Source of the DNA: Thermoplasmatota archaeon
Lineage (GTDB): Archaea; Thermoplasmatota; Thermoplasmata; Thermoplasmatales; Thermoplasmataceae
Reading direction: 5' to 3'
NCBI GenBank assembly: GCA_023489435.1
Contig: JAMDCA010000026.1
Span: 1 to 57,507, forward strand
Length of the DNA stretch: 57,507 nt
Shown: positions 18,410 through 26,512 of the stretch, piece by piece
Position numbering within the stretch: the stretch's first letter is position 1
Layout: each line of letters begins with the position of its first letter
Position numbers and translations under genes: made by a program
Notes under the pieces: model-generated
What the model saw: the letters and a program-made list of their open reading frames with translations, nothing else
Told to the model about the DNA's origin: nothing
The model's database searches: none

Positions 18410-19445
18410 GTCTTTCACCTCTTGTTTCATAAAAGCTTACTCCAATTTCCCGCTCAAATGCCTTCATGTAAATATTCTCCACTTCACTGTTCCTGAACTT
18501 CACCAAGCGATCCACATCAGCGAGCCAGATGTTGTATGTCTTCAGGTCCCCGTATCCCCAGAAAAGGAGATTAAGCACATCTTCCGGAAGGCGGGATGCC
18601 TCTGTGGTGTCCGGGGCCTGGTCTTCTGTTGAGAACACAACATCCACTTTCAGGGGAAGATCGTTTACCCTTGGAAGCAGGTGGGTGGTAAGGACCGGAA
18701 ACCTGCCTTCTCCCCAGATCCTCGGGACAGCTTGAAGGAGTGGAACCGTGTATCCTGCATCCCTGGCAAGAGACTTCACAAGGAAGTGATCGCTTGCGCT
18801 GAGTCCCTCCTCGTCCCTGAGAGTTTCTTCCCTGTGTTTTCTCTGCTTTACCTGGTTGAGAAGATATGCCCTGAATAATTTGGATTCAGAGCTCTTGGCC
18901 ATGTATATTATTGGAATTCCTTTGGCGGAGGCTGCATCAAGCATAATTCCCAGTGCCTCCATATACTTCCTGCTGAATTCGCGGTATCCCTCTGCATTGA
19001 GTGCCCTGAATTTCCTGAACACTCTCCCTGTGAGTGAACCGTCCACCAGAATGTAGTCAGGGCTCTCCTCCTTCAGCATATCTATTATGCTGAGATGCTC
19101 CGAATGCTCCATGAGCATGATTGTGAACTGCTGGAGGTCATCCCTTGAAACCGAAATAACTTCAGAAATGAAGCTTGGGTAAATCTTCTTCCCGAGCACC
19201 GTATAGGCACGTATCAGTATGAGTTTCTTCCCGTTGTAGAGCTCCCGTATGAATTCAGTGCTGTCTGTGGACGAAACTGCCTTTCCTGTTACAGGTTCAG
19301 TCTTCGGTGCAGCTATGAAATTTTCCCTGAAGACCGTCCCATACAGTTCCCTCCTCCAGGAGCCCTCAGCCATTTCAAGGCTGTTTTTAATTTCCTCCCT
19401 GTTGCTCCTGAGAAAATCCATGAAAAGAGTAAAGGTGTCCTTCAT
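18390..19445 (-). CDS. nurA: NurA 5'-3' nuclease
   Basis: RNase H-like nuclease partner of HerA. The conserved N-terminal catalytic Asp is probably Asp61 (SSTDSTE), and the second acidic motif is Asp135 in ILVDGSLTG. A C-terminal conserved segment (Trp-Gly-Tyr-Gly and Asp-Arg-Leu-Val-Lys) follows. Length (351 aa) is typical. It is the first gene of the resection operon; the promoter should lie in the 67-nt gap after the M50 protease gene, and an AGGGG precedes the ATG. Confidence 0.92.
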   Translation of the reverse strand: MKDTFTLFMDFLRSNREEIKNSLEMAEGSWRRELYGTVFRENFIAAPKTEPVTGKAVSSTDSTEFIRELYNGKKLILIRAYTVLGKKIYPSFISEVISVSRDDLQQFTIMLMEHSEHLSIIDMLKEESPDYILVDGSLTGRVFRKFRALNAEGYREFSRKYMEALGIMLDAASAKGIPIIYMAKSSESKLFRAYLLNQVKQRKHREETLRDEEGLSASDHFLVKSLARDAGYTVPLLQAVPRIWGEGRFPVLTTHLLPRVNDLPLKVDVVFSTEDQAPDTTEASRLPEDVLNLLFWGYGDLKTYNIWLADVDRLVKFRNSEVENIYMKAFEREIGVSFYETRGERRARLRI

Positions 19446-19512
19446 TCCCCTAAGGACAAAGAACCCATCTTCTATTAAATTGTTCTTTTGGGTCCTGAAA
19501 AATGAGAAAATA

Positions 19513-20592
19513 CTACCGGATTGGTATTATGGTGAATGTCAGGACAAACATGACCAGTCCAATGATGCCCAGGGCAATCTGCCTGCCCTTGATGGAGGAA
19601 TAGTCATCCAGAGCCGGAGGATGGGTGAGGCCCATTATGACCACAAAGATGGCAAGAAGCCACCAGCCTGTATAATAATAGCCTATGACAAAAAGGAACG
19701 CTACAAAAATGTAGTCCACAATGGATGCTTTCTTTCCGAAAAGTCCCCTTACCACATGCCCGCCGTCAAGCTGCCCGACCGGCAGCAGGTTCATGGCAGT
19801 GGCAAACATGCCAACCCAGACTGCAAGAACCATTGGGAAGACTGGCTGGTTTGCTGGTGTTGTGAGGTGGAGAAGGCTGTATATTATGGGAAAATTGAGT
19901 GATATGGTTGTTGGGGCGTTTGCTATTGGCACAAAAACATGACTCAGGTAAGATGCCACGAATAGAAGGGGCAGTGCAGTAAGAAATCCAAACAGAGGAC
20001 CAGCTACACCTATCTCTACCATTGCCCTCTTGTTGGGGACCGGATCCCTGAGTGAGATGAACGCACCAAATGTCCCGATGGTTACGGGAAATGGTATGAA
20101 GAAAGGCAGTGAGGCCCTGACTTTATGCTTCTTTGCAACGATGTAATGGCCGGTCTCGTGTATGCCAAGAATGAGCATCAGCGGCAGTGAGAAGAATATG
20201 AAGCCGTAGAACAGGCTCAGGTACTCGCTGGATCCGGGCTTTATGAAATAAGTCGCATATGTCGAGCCCACATAAATCGTGGATATCAGAGTCAGGATGA
20301 GCATAATCACATTGACGTACACGCCGGAATACTTAGTCTTCACCCTTCTCGTAACTTCCAGAAAATGCTCCCCATTCTGGGAAAGGTAAGGGATGTAGCC
20401 CTTGGGAATAAGTTCAATCCTTATGTCGTCGAACGCTTCAAAAAGCTGGGGATTGTCGCTGTTGAAGTAGTAGAACCTGACGCTCACAGGGTTCGTCTGT
20501 ATGTCATACGTGTTAAGTCGGCTTGATACGGTATCTACAACGTATTGCAGGTCATCGCTCTGGACTCTGCCGACATTACCGTGCTGTTCCAT
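19513..20592 (-). CDS. Site-2-protease family membrane metalloprotease (M50)
   Basis: Intramembrane zinc protease of 359 aa. A soluble N-terminal domain of about 90 residues precedes the membrane part, which has the zinc motif HETGH in GIHETGHYIVAKKH and the second ligand motif in LLPVGQLDGGH, with about six to seven hydrophobic segments. Members cleave membrane-bound substrates in signalling or quality control; the target here is unknown. An AAGGAGA ribosome site lies just upstream, and a TATA-like TCTAAAAAATA is at about 20603-20613. It is read away from the hairpin-rich spacer. Confidence 0.92.
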   Translation of the reverse strand: MEQHGNVGRVQSDDLQYVVDTVSSRLNTYDIQTNPVSVRFYYFNSDNPQLFEAFDDIRIELIPKGYIPYLSQNGEHFLEVTRRVKTKYSGVYVNVIMLILTLISTIYVGSTYATYFIKPGSSEYLSLFYGFIFFSLPLMLILGIHETGHYIVAKKHKVRASLPFFIPFPVTIGTFGAFISLRDPVPNKRAMVEIGVAGPLFGFLTALPLLFVASYLSHVFVPIANAPTTISLNFPIIYSLLHLTTPANQPVFPMVLAVWVGMFATAMNLLPVGQLDGGHVVRGLFGKKASIVDYIFVAFLFVIGYYYTGWWLLAIFVVIMGLTHPPALDDYSSIKGRQIALGIIGLVMFVLTFTIIPIR

Positions 20593-21034
20593 CTTGTCTC
20601 CTTATTTTTTAGACTTTTCCCCAGTTTAACGGGAATTATTCACGTTTCATAATTCCACTGACCCATGGGGAATTTTTCGTCTGTCGCTGATCGGGAGGTC
20701 ATAGCCAGATGGCCCACCAGATGCTTCACCCGAAGCCCATGACTAAACGAGTTATAGTCCCATGTCGTCATATATGCTCACAAATCACATATACTAATTT
20801 TTGGGACGGAATACATATTAGTTTCAGGTTATAATTCTTTACGGCTGTTGGTTACTATAATCCAAGCACTGGAAAGCCTGCCTTAGGCTTTTCCAAACAG
20901 GAGAAACCCAGAAAAATAAGTGAAAAAGCTGAGTTTCAGACCCAACTGTCCATTGTATTGAACAATCCAGCATCCGGTAAAACGATTCAGATCTATTGGA
21001 ATAGTTCTTAAAACACTCTGGCATTGATCTAATC
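20593..21034. other. 442-bp hairpin-rich spacer with an ORF remnant
   Basis: Between two divergent genes lie several inverted repeats. The first is GGAATTAT/ATAATTCC at 20632-20656. The second is a GTCAT/ATGAC stem at 20698-20743 enclosing the small hairpins GCC-AGAT-GGC and GCTTC-ACCC-GAAGC. The others are ACTAAT/ATTAGT at 20793-20822 and a 10-bp stem with one bulge at 20870-20895 (TGGAAAGCCT and AGGCTTTTCCA). A plus-strand frame without a start codon is open from 20835 to 21011. The promoters of both flanking genes lie at the two edges. No tRNA-like fold was completed. Confidence 0.55.
20835..21011 (+). pseudogene. Start-less open frame, possible gene remnant
   Basis: A stop-to-stop frame of 58 codons with no ATG, GTG or TTG at its head, ending in TAA at 21009-21011. 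The translation has a protein-like composition (Tyr-Tyr-Asn-Pro, Gly-Phe-Ser-Lys, then a Lys/Glu-rich helix and a beta-like stretch). I do not recognise a family; an old transposase fragment is one guess. The 10-bp hairpin at 20870-20895 falls inside it. Confidence 0.2.
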
Positions 21035-22168
21035 ATGAAAGCCTCTGACTACCTGTTTGACCACCAGGCCGCAATGATCAGCGACCTTGAGAAACTGGTG
21101 AACATGGAGACACCCTCAGGAAACAAGCTGCTCCTTGACAGATGCGCAAGATACCTTGAGGATTACTTTCAGGACAATATTACCTGTAAGGTCAGTGCCC
21201 TTGAGAACATTTCAGCGGGAAATAACCTCCTGGTCAGGTTCAATCTGGAATCAAAGCTGAAGCCTGTCCTGTTGCTGGCTCACTATGACACTGTTTTTCC
21301 TGTGGGCACCATTGAAAGGAGGCCTTTTTCTGTTTCAGAGGACGGAGAGATGGCACGGGGCCCCGGAGTATTCGACATGAAGGCAGGGCTTGTCCAGGCC
21401 GTCTGGGCCCTTAAGGCACTTGAGAAACATGGAAATCCCGGGAGGCCGGTTACGCTGCTGGTCACCTCCGACGAGGAGACAGGAAGCGATTCATCAAGAA
21501 AGGTCATCGAAGGGATGGCCAGGGAATCAGAAGCTGTTCTGGTGCTTGAACCATCACTTAATGGAAATCTCAAGACAGAAAGGAAAGGAGTGGGGGACAT
21601 TGATATCAGGTTCATCGGGAAGTCATCCCACGCAGGGCTTGATCCTTCAAAGGGTGCGAGCGCCATAAATGAGGCCGCAAGAATGGTACAATTCCTGCAG
21701 ACTCTTAACAGGCAGGAATTGGAGACAACTGTCAATGTCGGTACCATCAACGGAGGAACTGCCAGGAATGTCATCCCCGGCGAGGCATTCATGCAGGTGG
21801 ACTTCAGGATTGTAGTTGAAGAGGAGGGTGACCGGATCATGAAAGAGGTGAAGAAATTCAGGCCTAAGGATAGCCGAGTCAGGATAGAGGTGAGAGGTGG
21901 CGTAAACAGGCCACCCATGCGAAAGACCCCGGATTCTGGCAGGCTCTTCAGCCTTGCAAAGAAAATTGGGCAGGAGTTTGGAAGAGACCTCAAAGAAACT
22001 TCAGCTGGCGGCGGGAGCGACGGAAACTTCTGCGCCGCCCTTGGCGTCCCTGTTCTTGATGGGCTCGGTGCAGTAGGAGATGGGGCACATTCAGACCAGG
22101 AAGTCCTTGATGTCAATGAGATGCCAGTCAGGGCGGCCATTCTTGAACGGCTTCTTGAGGAAATATGA
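21035..22168 (+). CDS. M20-family metallopeptidase (carboxypeptidase G2/glutamate carboxypeptidase-like)
   Basis: Two-zinc exopeptidase of 377 aa removing a C-terminal amino acid, such as Glu, from small peptides or acylated amino acids. Zinc ligands and catalytic residues are in place: His83 and Asp85 (AHYDTV), bridging Asp114 (GVFDMKAG), Glu147/Glu148 (SDEETGS), and a final His in GAHSDQE. The dimerisation domain starts near residue 175 (GKSSHAG). A TATA-like CTTAAAAC about 25 nt upstream indicates a leaderless start at ATG 21035. It probably works on peptides produced by secreted proteases such as the thermopsin encoded downstream, which is inference. Confidence 0.9.
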   Translation: MKASDYLFDHQAAMISDLEKLVNMETPSGNKLLLDRCARYLEDYFQDNITCKVSALENISAGNNLLVRFNLESKLKPVLLLAHYDTVFPVGTIERRPFSVSEDGEMARGPGVFDMKAGLVQAVWALKALEKHGNPGRPVTLLVTSDEETGSDSSRKVIEGMARESEAVLVLEPSLNGNLKTERKGVGDIDIRFIGKSSHAGLDPSKGASAINEAARMVQFLQTLNRQELETTVNVGTINGGTARNVIPGEAFMQVDFRIVVEEEGDRIMKEVKKFRPKDSRVRIEVRGGVNRPPMRKTPDSGRLFSLAKKIGQEFGRDLKETSAGGGSDGNFCAALGVPVLDGLGAVGDGAHSDQEVLDVNEMPVRAAILERLLEEI

Positions 22169-22235
22169 CTGGAACACTTAACAGCAGAACAACCGCGGAA
22201 AGTAATAATATAATCTTACGTTATTCTGGCTTGCA

Positions 22236-22308
22236 GGGCTTGTGGTCTAGCGGTTATGACGTCGCTCTCACACAGCGGAGGTCACCGGTTCAAATCCGGT
22301 CAAGCCCA
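22236..22308 (+). tRNA. tRNA-Val (anticodon CAC)
   Basis: A 73-nt tRNA. The acceptor GGGCTTG (22236-22242) pairs with CAAGCCC (22301-22307), with discriminator A at 22308. The anticodon stem TCGCT/AGCGG closes the loop CTCACAC, giving CAC (reads GUG). The T-loop is TTCAAAT. No CCA is encoded and no intron is seen. A TATA-like ATAATATAATC lies at about 22205-22215. Confidence 0.95.
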
Positions 22309-22368
22309 TTTCAAATTAGTCCTTTTTCCGTTTGGCAGCACTGAATATGGGCTTCATCATTGCGCTGT

Positions 22369-22497
22369 TCAGGCGACCTTGATGGCATGACCCAGTTTTT
22401 TGTAGTCCATAAACAGTTCTCCTGAACCGTTTCCATCCATGCTGGAACAGTTTTTCATGGCTTTTACTGGTTGCTGATCATCCAAACATTGGGGCAC
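22369..22497 (-). CDS. Possible 29-42 aa mini-ORF
   Basis: On the minus strand a frame opens after TAG (22498-22500) with GTG at 22497 and has an ATG at 22458. It ends with TGA at 22369-22371. The last part (GSGELFMDYKKLGHAIKVA) looks amphipathic and protein-like. No family was recognised. It lies in the 219-nt gap between tRNA-Val and the thermopsin gene, whose TATA-like box TTTTTAATAG at about 22504-22513 could act in both directions. A chance ORF or the tail of a lost gene are the alternatives. Confidence 0.2.
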   Translation of the reverse strand: MPQCLDDQQPVKAMKNCSSMDGNGSGELFMDYKKLGHAIKVA

Positions 22498-22527
22498 CTA
22501 GCCTTTTTAATAGTTTGATTCAGATTA

Positions 22528-25500
22528 TTGTCCGTGCGCATTTCCAGTACCGTTTCATTCCTTGCATTGGCTGTTGCAGCGTTGATGGTGCTAATTTCTC
22601 TTTCACCGGGCCTCCCGGTTTCCGGACACAACACGCAATTAATGCTCACCGGCAGTCAGACTAGTAGCGGAGCACTTAATTCTAACACATCAGGGAACTC
22701 CTCCCTGTCCCTTGCCGCACCTCACAGCAACCTTTCGACGCTTCCGGTATCCCCGGGATCTAACTGGACAGAAACCGGAAGGCTCATCACCGGAGCGATG
22801 TCAAACATGAACATACCCTCAGAAGCAAAATTGCCCCCAAATTTTGTTTATGGGCCGACCAAGACTAACGGATCATACACTCCTCTCTACAAAGCGGGGC
22901 CTGCCCCCATGGGCCTGGGCAGCTATGGCGTATACAACTCAAGCGGGAAACTTGTGAACTACACTTACAGGACCAGCAGTTTCGAGGGTTCCCTCACCGT
23001 TAACAATGCCTCGGAACTCTATTTGAGCTCTGACAGCCCCACCAGCTATTCAATACAGCTCAACTCTGTCCTTACCAACGTCACGCTTTTCGGGAAGGGA
23101 GGATACCAGTTCTGGACTCAAAACGTGGCTTTCTACAATGCCTCATCCCAATCCATAACATTCATCGACAACATCTGGAATCTCTCCTCACCAACTGCAG
23201 TTATCAATGGCAATGAATTTCACAACTATTCTGGAACGATAGTTCCGGGATTCTACTATTACAAGATTGGCCCAACCATACCCATAAGTTATCCTTTTAC
23301 CCTTAATCTGTTCCTCAATTCAACCAACATTGGGGGATACAACTCTGTGTTTTTCAACTTCACCCTTGCGGGAAAGAATGGGCATATGCTTTCGGGATCA
23401 TATGACAGGGTGGAATTCAATTCCACAGCCGGATCATCAGCTTCCCACATTTCACCTGCAATGTTTGAAGTCAGTGGCAGCAAACTCACAGACACCAATT
23501 TTCTGCCCCTTGATGCTGAACTCATAATAGGCGGCCCTGGTGGCGGTTCAACGGCAAACTTCCAGAACTTCAGCGGAACCATGAACCTGTATTTCCATAA
23601 CGGTTCAGGGTACTCCCCTGTCCGCTCTGCATACTCTGTTGGCTCGGAAACAGGCGAGACATCTCTTGGGATTTCAGAATACTACAAAGGAAATACAGCA
23701 TACCTGAAGTCAGGACCATCCTTCGTCAATGGGCTCTGGAACATATCAGGCTCGTCCGGATACGTTACTGTTTCAGGATCGGTTGCCCCTTCAAATGCAT
23801 TCATTTTCCTCAGCAGGACGCAACTTATGGATAATGCCACTGCACAGTGGGCCCCGGTTTCAACAAACGGGAACTTCAGTTACAGGCTCCAGAATGGATC
23901 CTATTCACTGGAGGCCCTCCTGAGTTATCACAATCCGCAGTTTTTCAATAACCTGACGAAAAATGGGAACATTACTCTCGGAACACTGAAACTGGCTGCA
24001 AACATGTCCAGAGGCCTTTACACTCCACTTTATGCATGGGACAATGCACAGCTTGCCTCCCTGAGCATAAAAGGCGCAGGCACTGCTTCGGATCCGTACG
24101 TAATTCCCGGACCATCCTATGCAAATTCTATAGTCCATGGTTTTCCTGACCACATTATGAGCGTGTTCTCGCAGGTTAACGACTATCTCTTCCCCACTTT
24201 CTATGGCATACTTACAGATAACACAACTGAAAGCGCCTTATTTACGGGTTTTTCCTCAAGCCCCGGAAGCTCTGCATTCCAGGTTGAGTATCCTTCTTCG
24301 TTCATGCAGGCAGTGGAGACCGCATACCACGGAGTGATGACAAATGACCTTTCCATGGCATTTTATGATTCTTCAAACATAGCAGTAACCAATTCCACCA
24401 TTTCAGGCTGGTTTTCCTCTATTGCTTACTATGGTTATGACTCATACAATATACCCACCGTTGCGTCCTTGATCCTCTGGAACACCACACACTCCATTTT
24501 ATCGGGCAATACCATCACCAGCCAGGGCTCAGGTGTCCTCATATACGGCACAAATGGATATTCAATGGGTGACTATGTTTGGAACAACACCTTCAGGAAC
24601 AGCAACATTCTGCCTCTGGGCGGATATTACGCTGGAGCACCCATTGGGCTTACGGTAGCAGCCAGCAACAATACAATCTACAACAACATTTTCAACACAA
24701 CCATTCCTGTTGTGAGCATATCCGGGCCCAATGCAGACATTTACACTGGCTCCCTGGCAAACTACAGCAACCGCTTCAATATTACAGAAGAGCCATCCAC
24801 CGCCTACAAGTCATTCCTTGGCCAGAACCTTACAGGAAGCATACTGGGTCTGGGCTATCAATCCGGCAACTTCTATTATGATTATTTTGGAAATGGAACC
24901 CAGCCTTACAATGGAACCGGAGTGGGCTTTGCATTCAACGGGGTTTCCGCCCTGAATGGAAGCATAAGCTACACTTACGACTATTCTCCGCTGGTTCTGC
25001 CTTACGAAAGAACAAATGTTTCTGCCCAGGGCCTTCCAGCCAACCAGAAAACGTACCTTGACATAAACAACGCCATTTACGGAATTGACCCTGGAAACTC
25101 CGCTGCCCTTTACCTTCCAAACGGATCTTACCAGCTGCTTGGATTTGACCTTGTGAATGCTCAATTGCAGTTCCAACCCACTACAAACCTGGGAAACGTA
25201 GTGCTGACCTCTGGCTTTTTTGTTGTCTCCGGCCCGATAATCAACCTGTCACTCAATTATACAACCTACTACAACCTCACTGTGCAGGAGAAGGGACTTC
25301 CAAACGGGACTCTCTGGGGATTCTCTGTTCCGCAGGCCAGCATAGGCTATACCCTGACAAACAGCAGCCAGTCCCTGTTTGTGAAAGCAGGTGCGTTTGA
25401 CGTGCTCCCCCAGTCCGTGTTCGGATACACGGCAAACCTGGCTTCAGGCACATTGACAGGACCGGCAACAGCAACCATACAGTATTACAATGTAAGCAGT

Positions 25501-25845
25501 GCAGCCAGTTCAGGAAATTTTTCTGTCATCTTCACAGAAAGCGGGCTGTCAAGCCATACACACTGGGGGGTTAACATCAACGGGCACTCCTACACCTCAA
25601 ATAACTCGAGTTTTGAGCTTATAGGGGTGCCCTCCGGACACTACTCGTTTACGGTAATATCAATCAACGGGTACACTAGCCACGGCTCCGGCAGTTTCTT
25701 TGTAAATTCAGGGAATGCTTCAGTTTCCATTGTTTTCAACCGCTCATCCTCGTTCATAAATTACGTGCCTTACATTGCCCTGGGCATTCTCGTTGGTGCA
25801 GCGGCTGCCGCCGCCATAAGCTACTTCAGAAAAAGGGTTCGCTGA
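22528..25845 (+). CDS. Membrane-anchored thermopsin-type acid protease with beta-helix domain
   Basis: Secreted acid endopeptidase (family A5) of 1105 aa. A signal peptide covers about residues 1-30. The thermopsin domain runs from about 100 to 390 and is recognised by PMGLGSYG, YSIQLNSVL, QFWTQNVAF and FIDNIWNLSS. A short beta-sandwich follows, then a NosD-like right-handed beta-helix (about 510-770) opening with GTASDPYVI and rich in NNTI/NNTF-type turns. Two to three Ig-like repeats with EKGLP or ESGLS motifs come next, and then one transmembrane helix and a basic tail (RKRVR). Many Asn-x-Ser/Thr sites suggest heavy N-glycosylation. It is anchored outside the cell and would digest proteins at low pH. 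Start is TTG 22528 or GTG 22534; the TATA-like box about 25 nt upstream suits a leaderless start. Confidence 0.88.
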   Translation: MSVRISSTVSFLALAVAALMVLISLSPGLPVSGHNTQLMLTGSQTSSGALNSNTSGNSSLSLAAPHSNLSTLPVSPGSNWTETGRLITGAMSNMNIPSEAKLPPNFVYGPTKTNGSYTPLYKAGPAPMGLGSYGVYNSSGKLVNYTYRTSSFEGSLTVNNASELYLSSDSPTSYSIQLNSVLTNVTLFGKGGYQFWTQNVAFYNASSQSITFIDNIWNLSSPTAVINGNEFHNYSGTIVPGFYYYKIGPTIPISYPFTLNLFLNSTNIGGYNSVFFNFTLAGKNGHMLSGSYDRVEFNSTAGSSASHISPAMFEVSGSKLTDTNFLPLDAELIIGGPGGGSTANFQNFSGTMNLYFHNGSGYSPVRSAYSVGSETGETSLGISEYYKGNTAYLKSGPSFVNGLWNISGSSGYVTVSGSVAPSNAFIFLSRTQLMDNATAQWAPVSTNGNFSYRLQNGSYSLEALLSYHNPQFFNNLTKNGNITLGTLKLAANMSRGLYTPLYAWDNAQLASLSIKGAGTASDPYVIPGPSYANSIVHGFPDHIMSVFSQVNDYLFPTFYGILTDNTTESALFTGFSSSPGSSAFQVEYPSSFMQAVETAYHGVMTNDLSMAFYDSSNIAVTNSTISGWFSSIAYYGYDSYNIPTVASLILWNTTHSILSGNTITSQGSGVLIYGTNGYSMGDYVWNNTFRNSNILPLGGYYAGAPIGLTVAASNNTIYNNIFNTTIPVVSISGPNADIYTGSLANYSNRFNITEEPSTAYKSFLGQNLTGSILGLGYQSGNFYYDYFGNGTQPYNGTGVGFAFNGVSALNGSISYTYDYSPLVLPYERTNVSAQGLPANQKTYLDINNAIYGIDPGNSAALYLPNGSYQLLGFDLVNAQLQFQPTTNLGNVVLTSGFFVVSGPIINLSLNYTTYYNLTVQEKGLPNGTLWGFSVPQASIGYTLTNSSQSLFVKAGAFDVLPQSVFGYTANLASGTLTGPATATIQYYNVSSAASSGNFSVIFTESGLSSHTHWGVNINGHSYTSNNSSFELIGVPSGHYSFTVISINGYTSHGSGSFFVNSGNASVSIVFNRSSSFINYVPYIALGILVGAAAAAAISYFRKRVR

Positions 25846-25906
25846 TATCTTCAGTTGATGAGATGTAAGGGATCATGGATTTAACTGCCACGGAAATGAT
25901 AATCCC

Positions 25907-26386
25907 ATGGAAAACACCGATGAGGGCAGAGAAATATCACATGAATTCCACCCATCAAAGATTATGGTATGTTTTGACGGCTCCAACCACTCCCGTAGAG
26001 CACTTTCCACCGGCATTTCATTAGCATCAAAGTACCAGTCGCATCTCATCGTTGTCTATGCGTTACCGCTTCCACTGAATGGTTTTGGTCTTGGTGAACC
26101 ATACTATGAATGGGACCAGTTTGAAAAGGCTACGAAAACAAGAATAGAGGGCCAGCTCGAACCGTATAATAAAAGAGCCATTTCAGCCGGAATTTCAATG
26201 GATACCAAATATCTTGGCGGAACTGTATCGGTGCCGGAGTCCCTGCTGGCCGCAGCTGTTGAAACAGCCTGCGATCTGCTGGTAATGGGTTCCAGGGGGC
26301 TTGGCGGATTCCGTGGCCTGTTGCTGGGAAGTGTATCTCAGGCCATGGTTACAAACTCGAAGGTCCCGGTTCTTATTGTCAAGTGA
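25907..26386 (+). CDS. Universal stress protein (UspA family)
   Basis: Small cytoplasmic alpha/beta protein of 159 aa of the ATP-binding Usp type. The N-terminal strand ends in an Asp (MVCFDGS, residues 20-26). The nucleotide loop is GSRGLGGFRGLLLGSVS near the C-terminus, matching G-x2-G-x9-G-S/T. Usp proteins support survival under stress; the exact role here is unknown. It is a single gene on the plus strand, converging with the metal permease operon across a spacer with three hairpins. Confidence 0.92.
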   Translation: MENTDEGREISHEFHPSKIMVCFDGSNHSRRALSTGISLASKYQSHLIVVYALPLPLNGFGLGEPYYEWDQFEKATKTRIEGQLEPYNKRAISAGISMDTKYLGGTVSVPESLLAAAVETACDLLVMGSRGLGGFRGLLLGSVSQAMVTNSKVPVLIVK

Positions 26387-26427
26387 ACGTCAGACCACTG
26401 TTTCCTCTTGCCTTATATTCAATAATT

Positions 26428-26512
26428 CAGGCTGTGCCTGAGTGTCCTGATCAAGCCTCTGCAGTTGCCTGAAAGCATGTGCTTTATGACTTCCAGTTCC
26501 AGTCGGAACTGG
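26428..26512. terminator. Three perfect hairpins in a convergent spacer
   Basis: The spacer between the Usp gene and the permease gene carries CAGGC-TGT-GCCTG (26428-26440), AAAGC-ATGT-GCTTT (26472-26485) and the strong CCAGTTCC-AGTC-GGAACTGG (26493-26512). The last touches the permease stop codon. They probably act in termination or mRNA 3'-end stability for the two convergent transcripts. There is no long T run. Confidence 0.45.

Noticed and set aside
20839-21036. 65-codon minus-strand frame in the hairpin-rich spacer
   Set aside because: Composition (many Ser, Phe, Gln, Trp) and overlap with the M20 start make it unlikely; the opposite frame is at least as good.
21283-22140. Long antisense frame (285 codons, Ser/Thr/Pro-rich) inside the M20 peptidase gene
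   Set aside because: It mirrors the codon bias of the well-supported M20 gene, has low-complexity composition and no family features.
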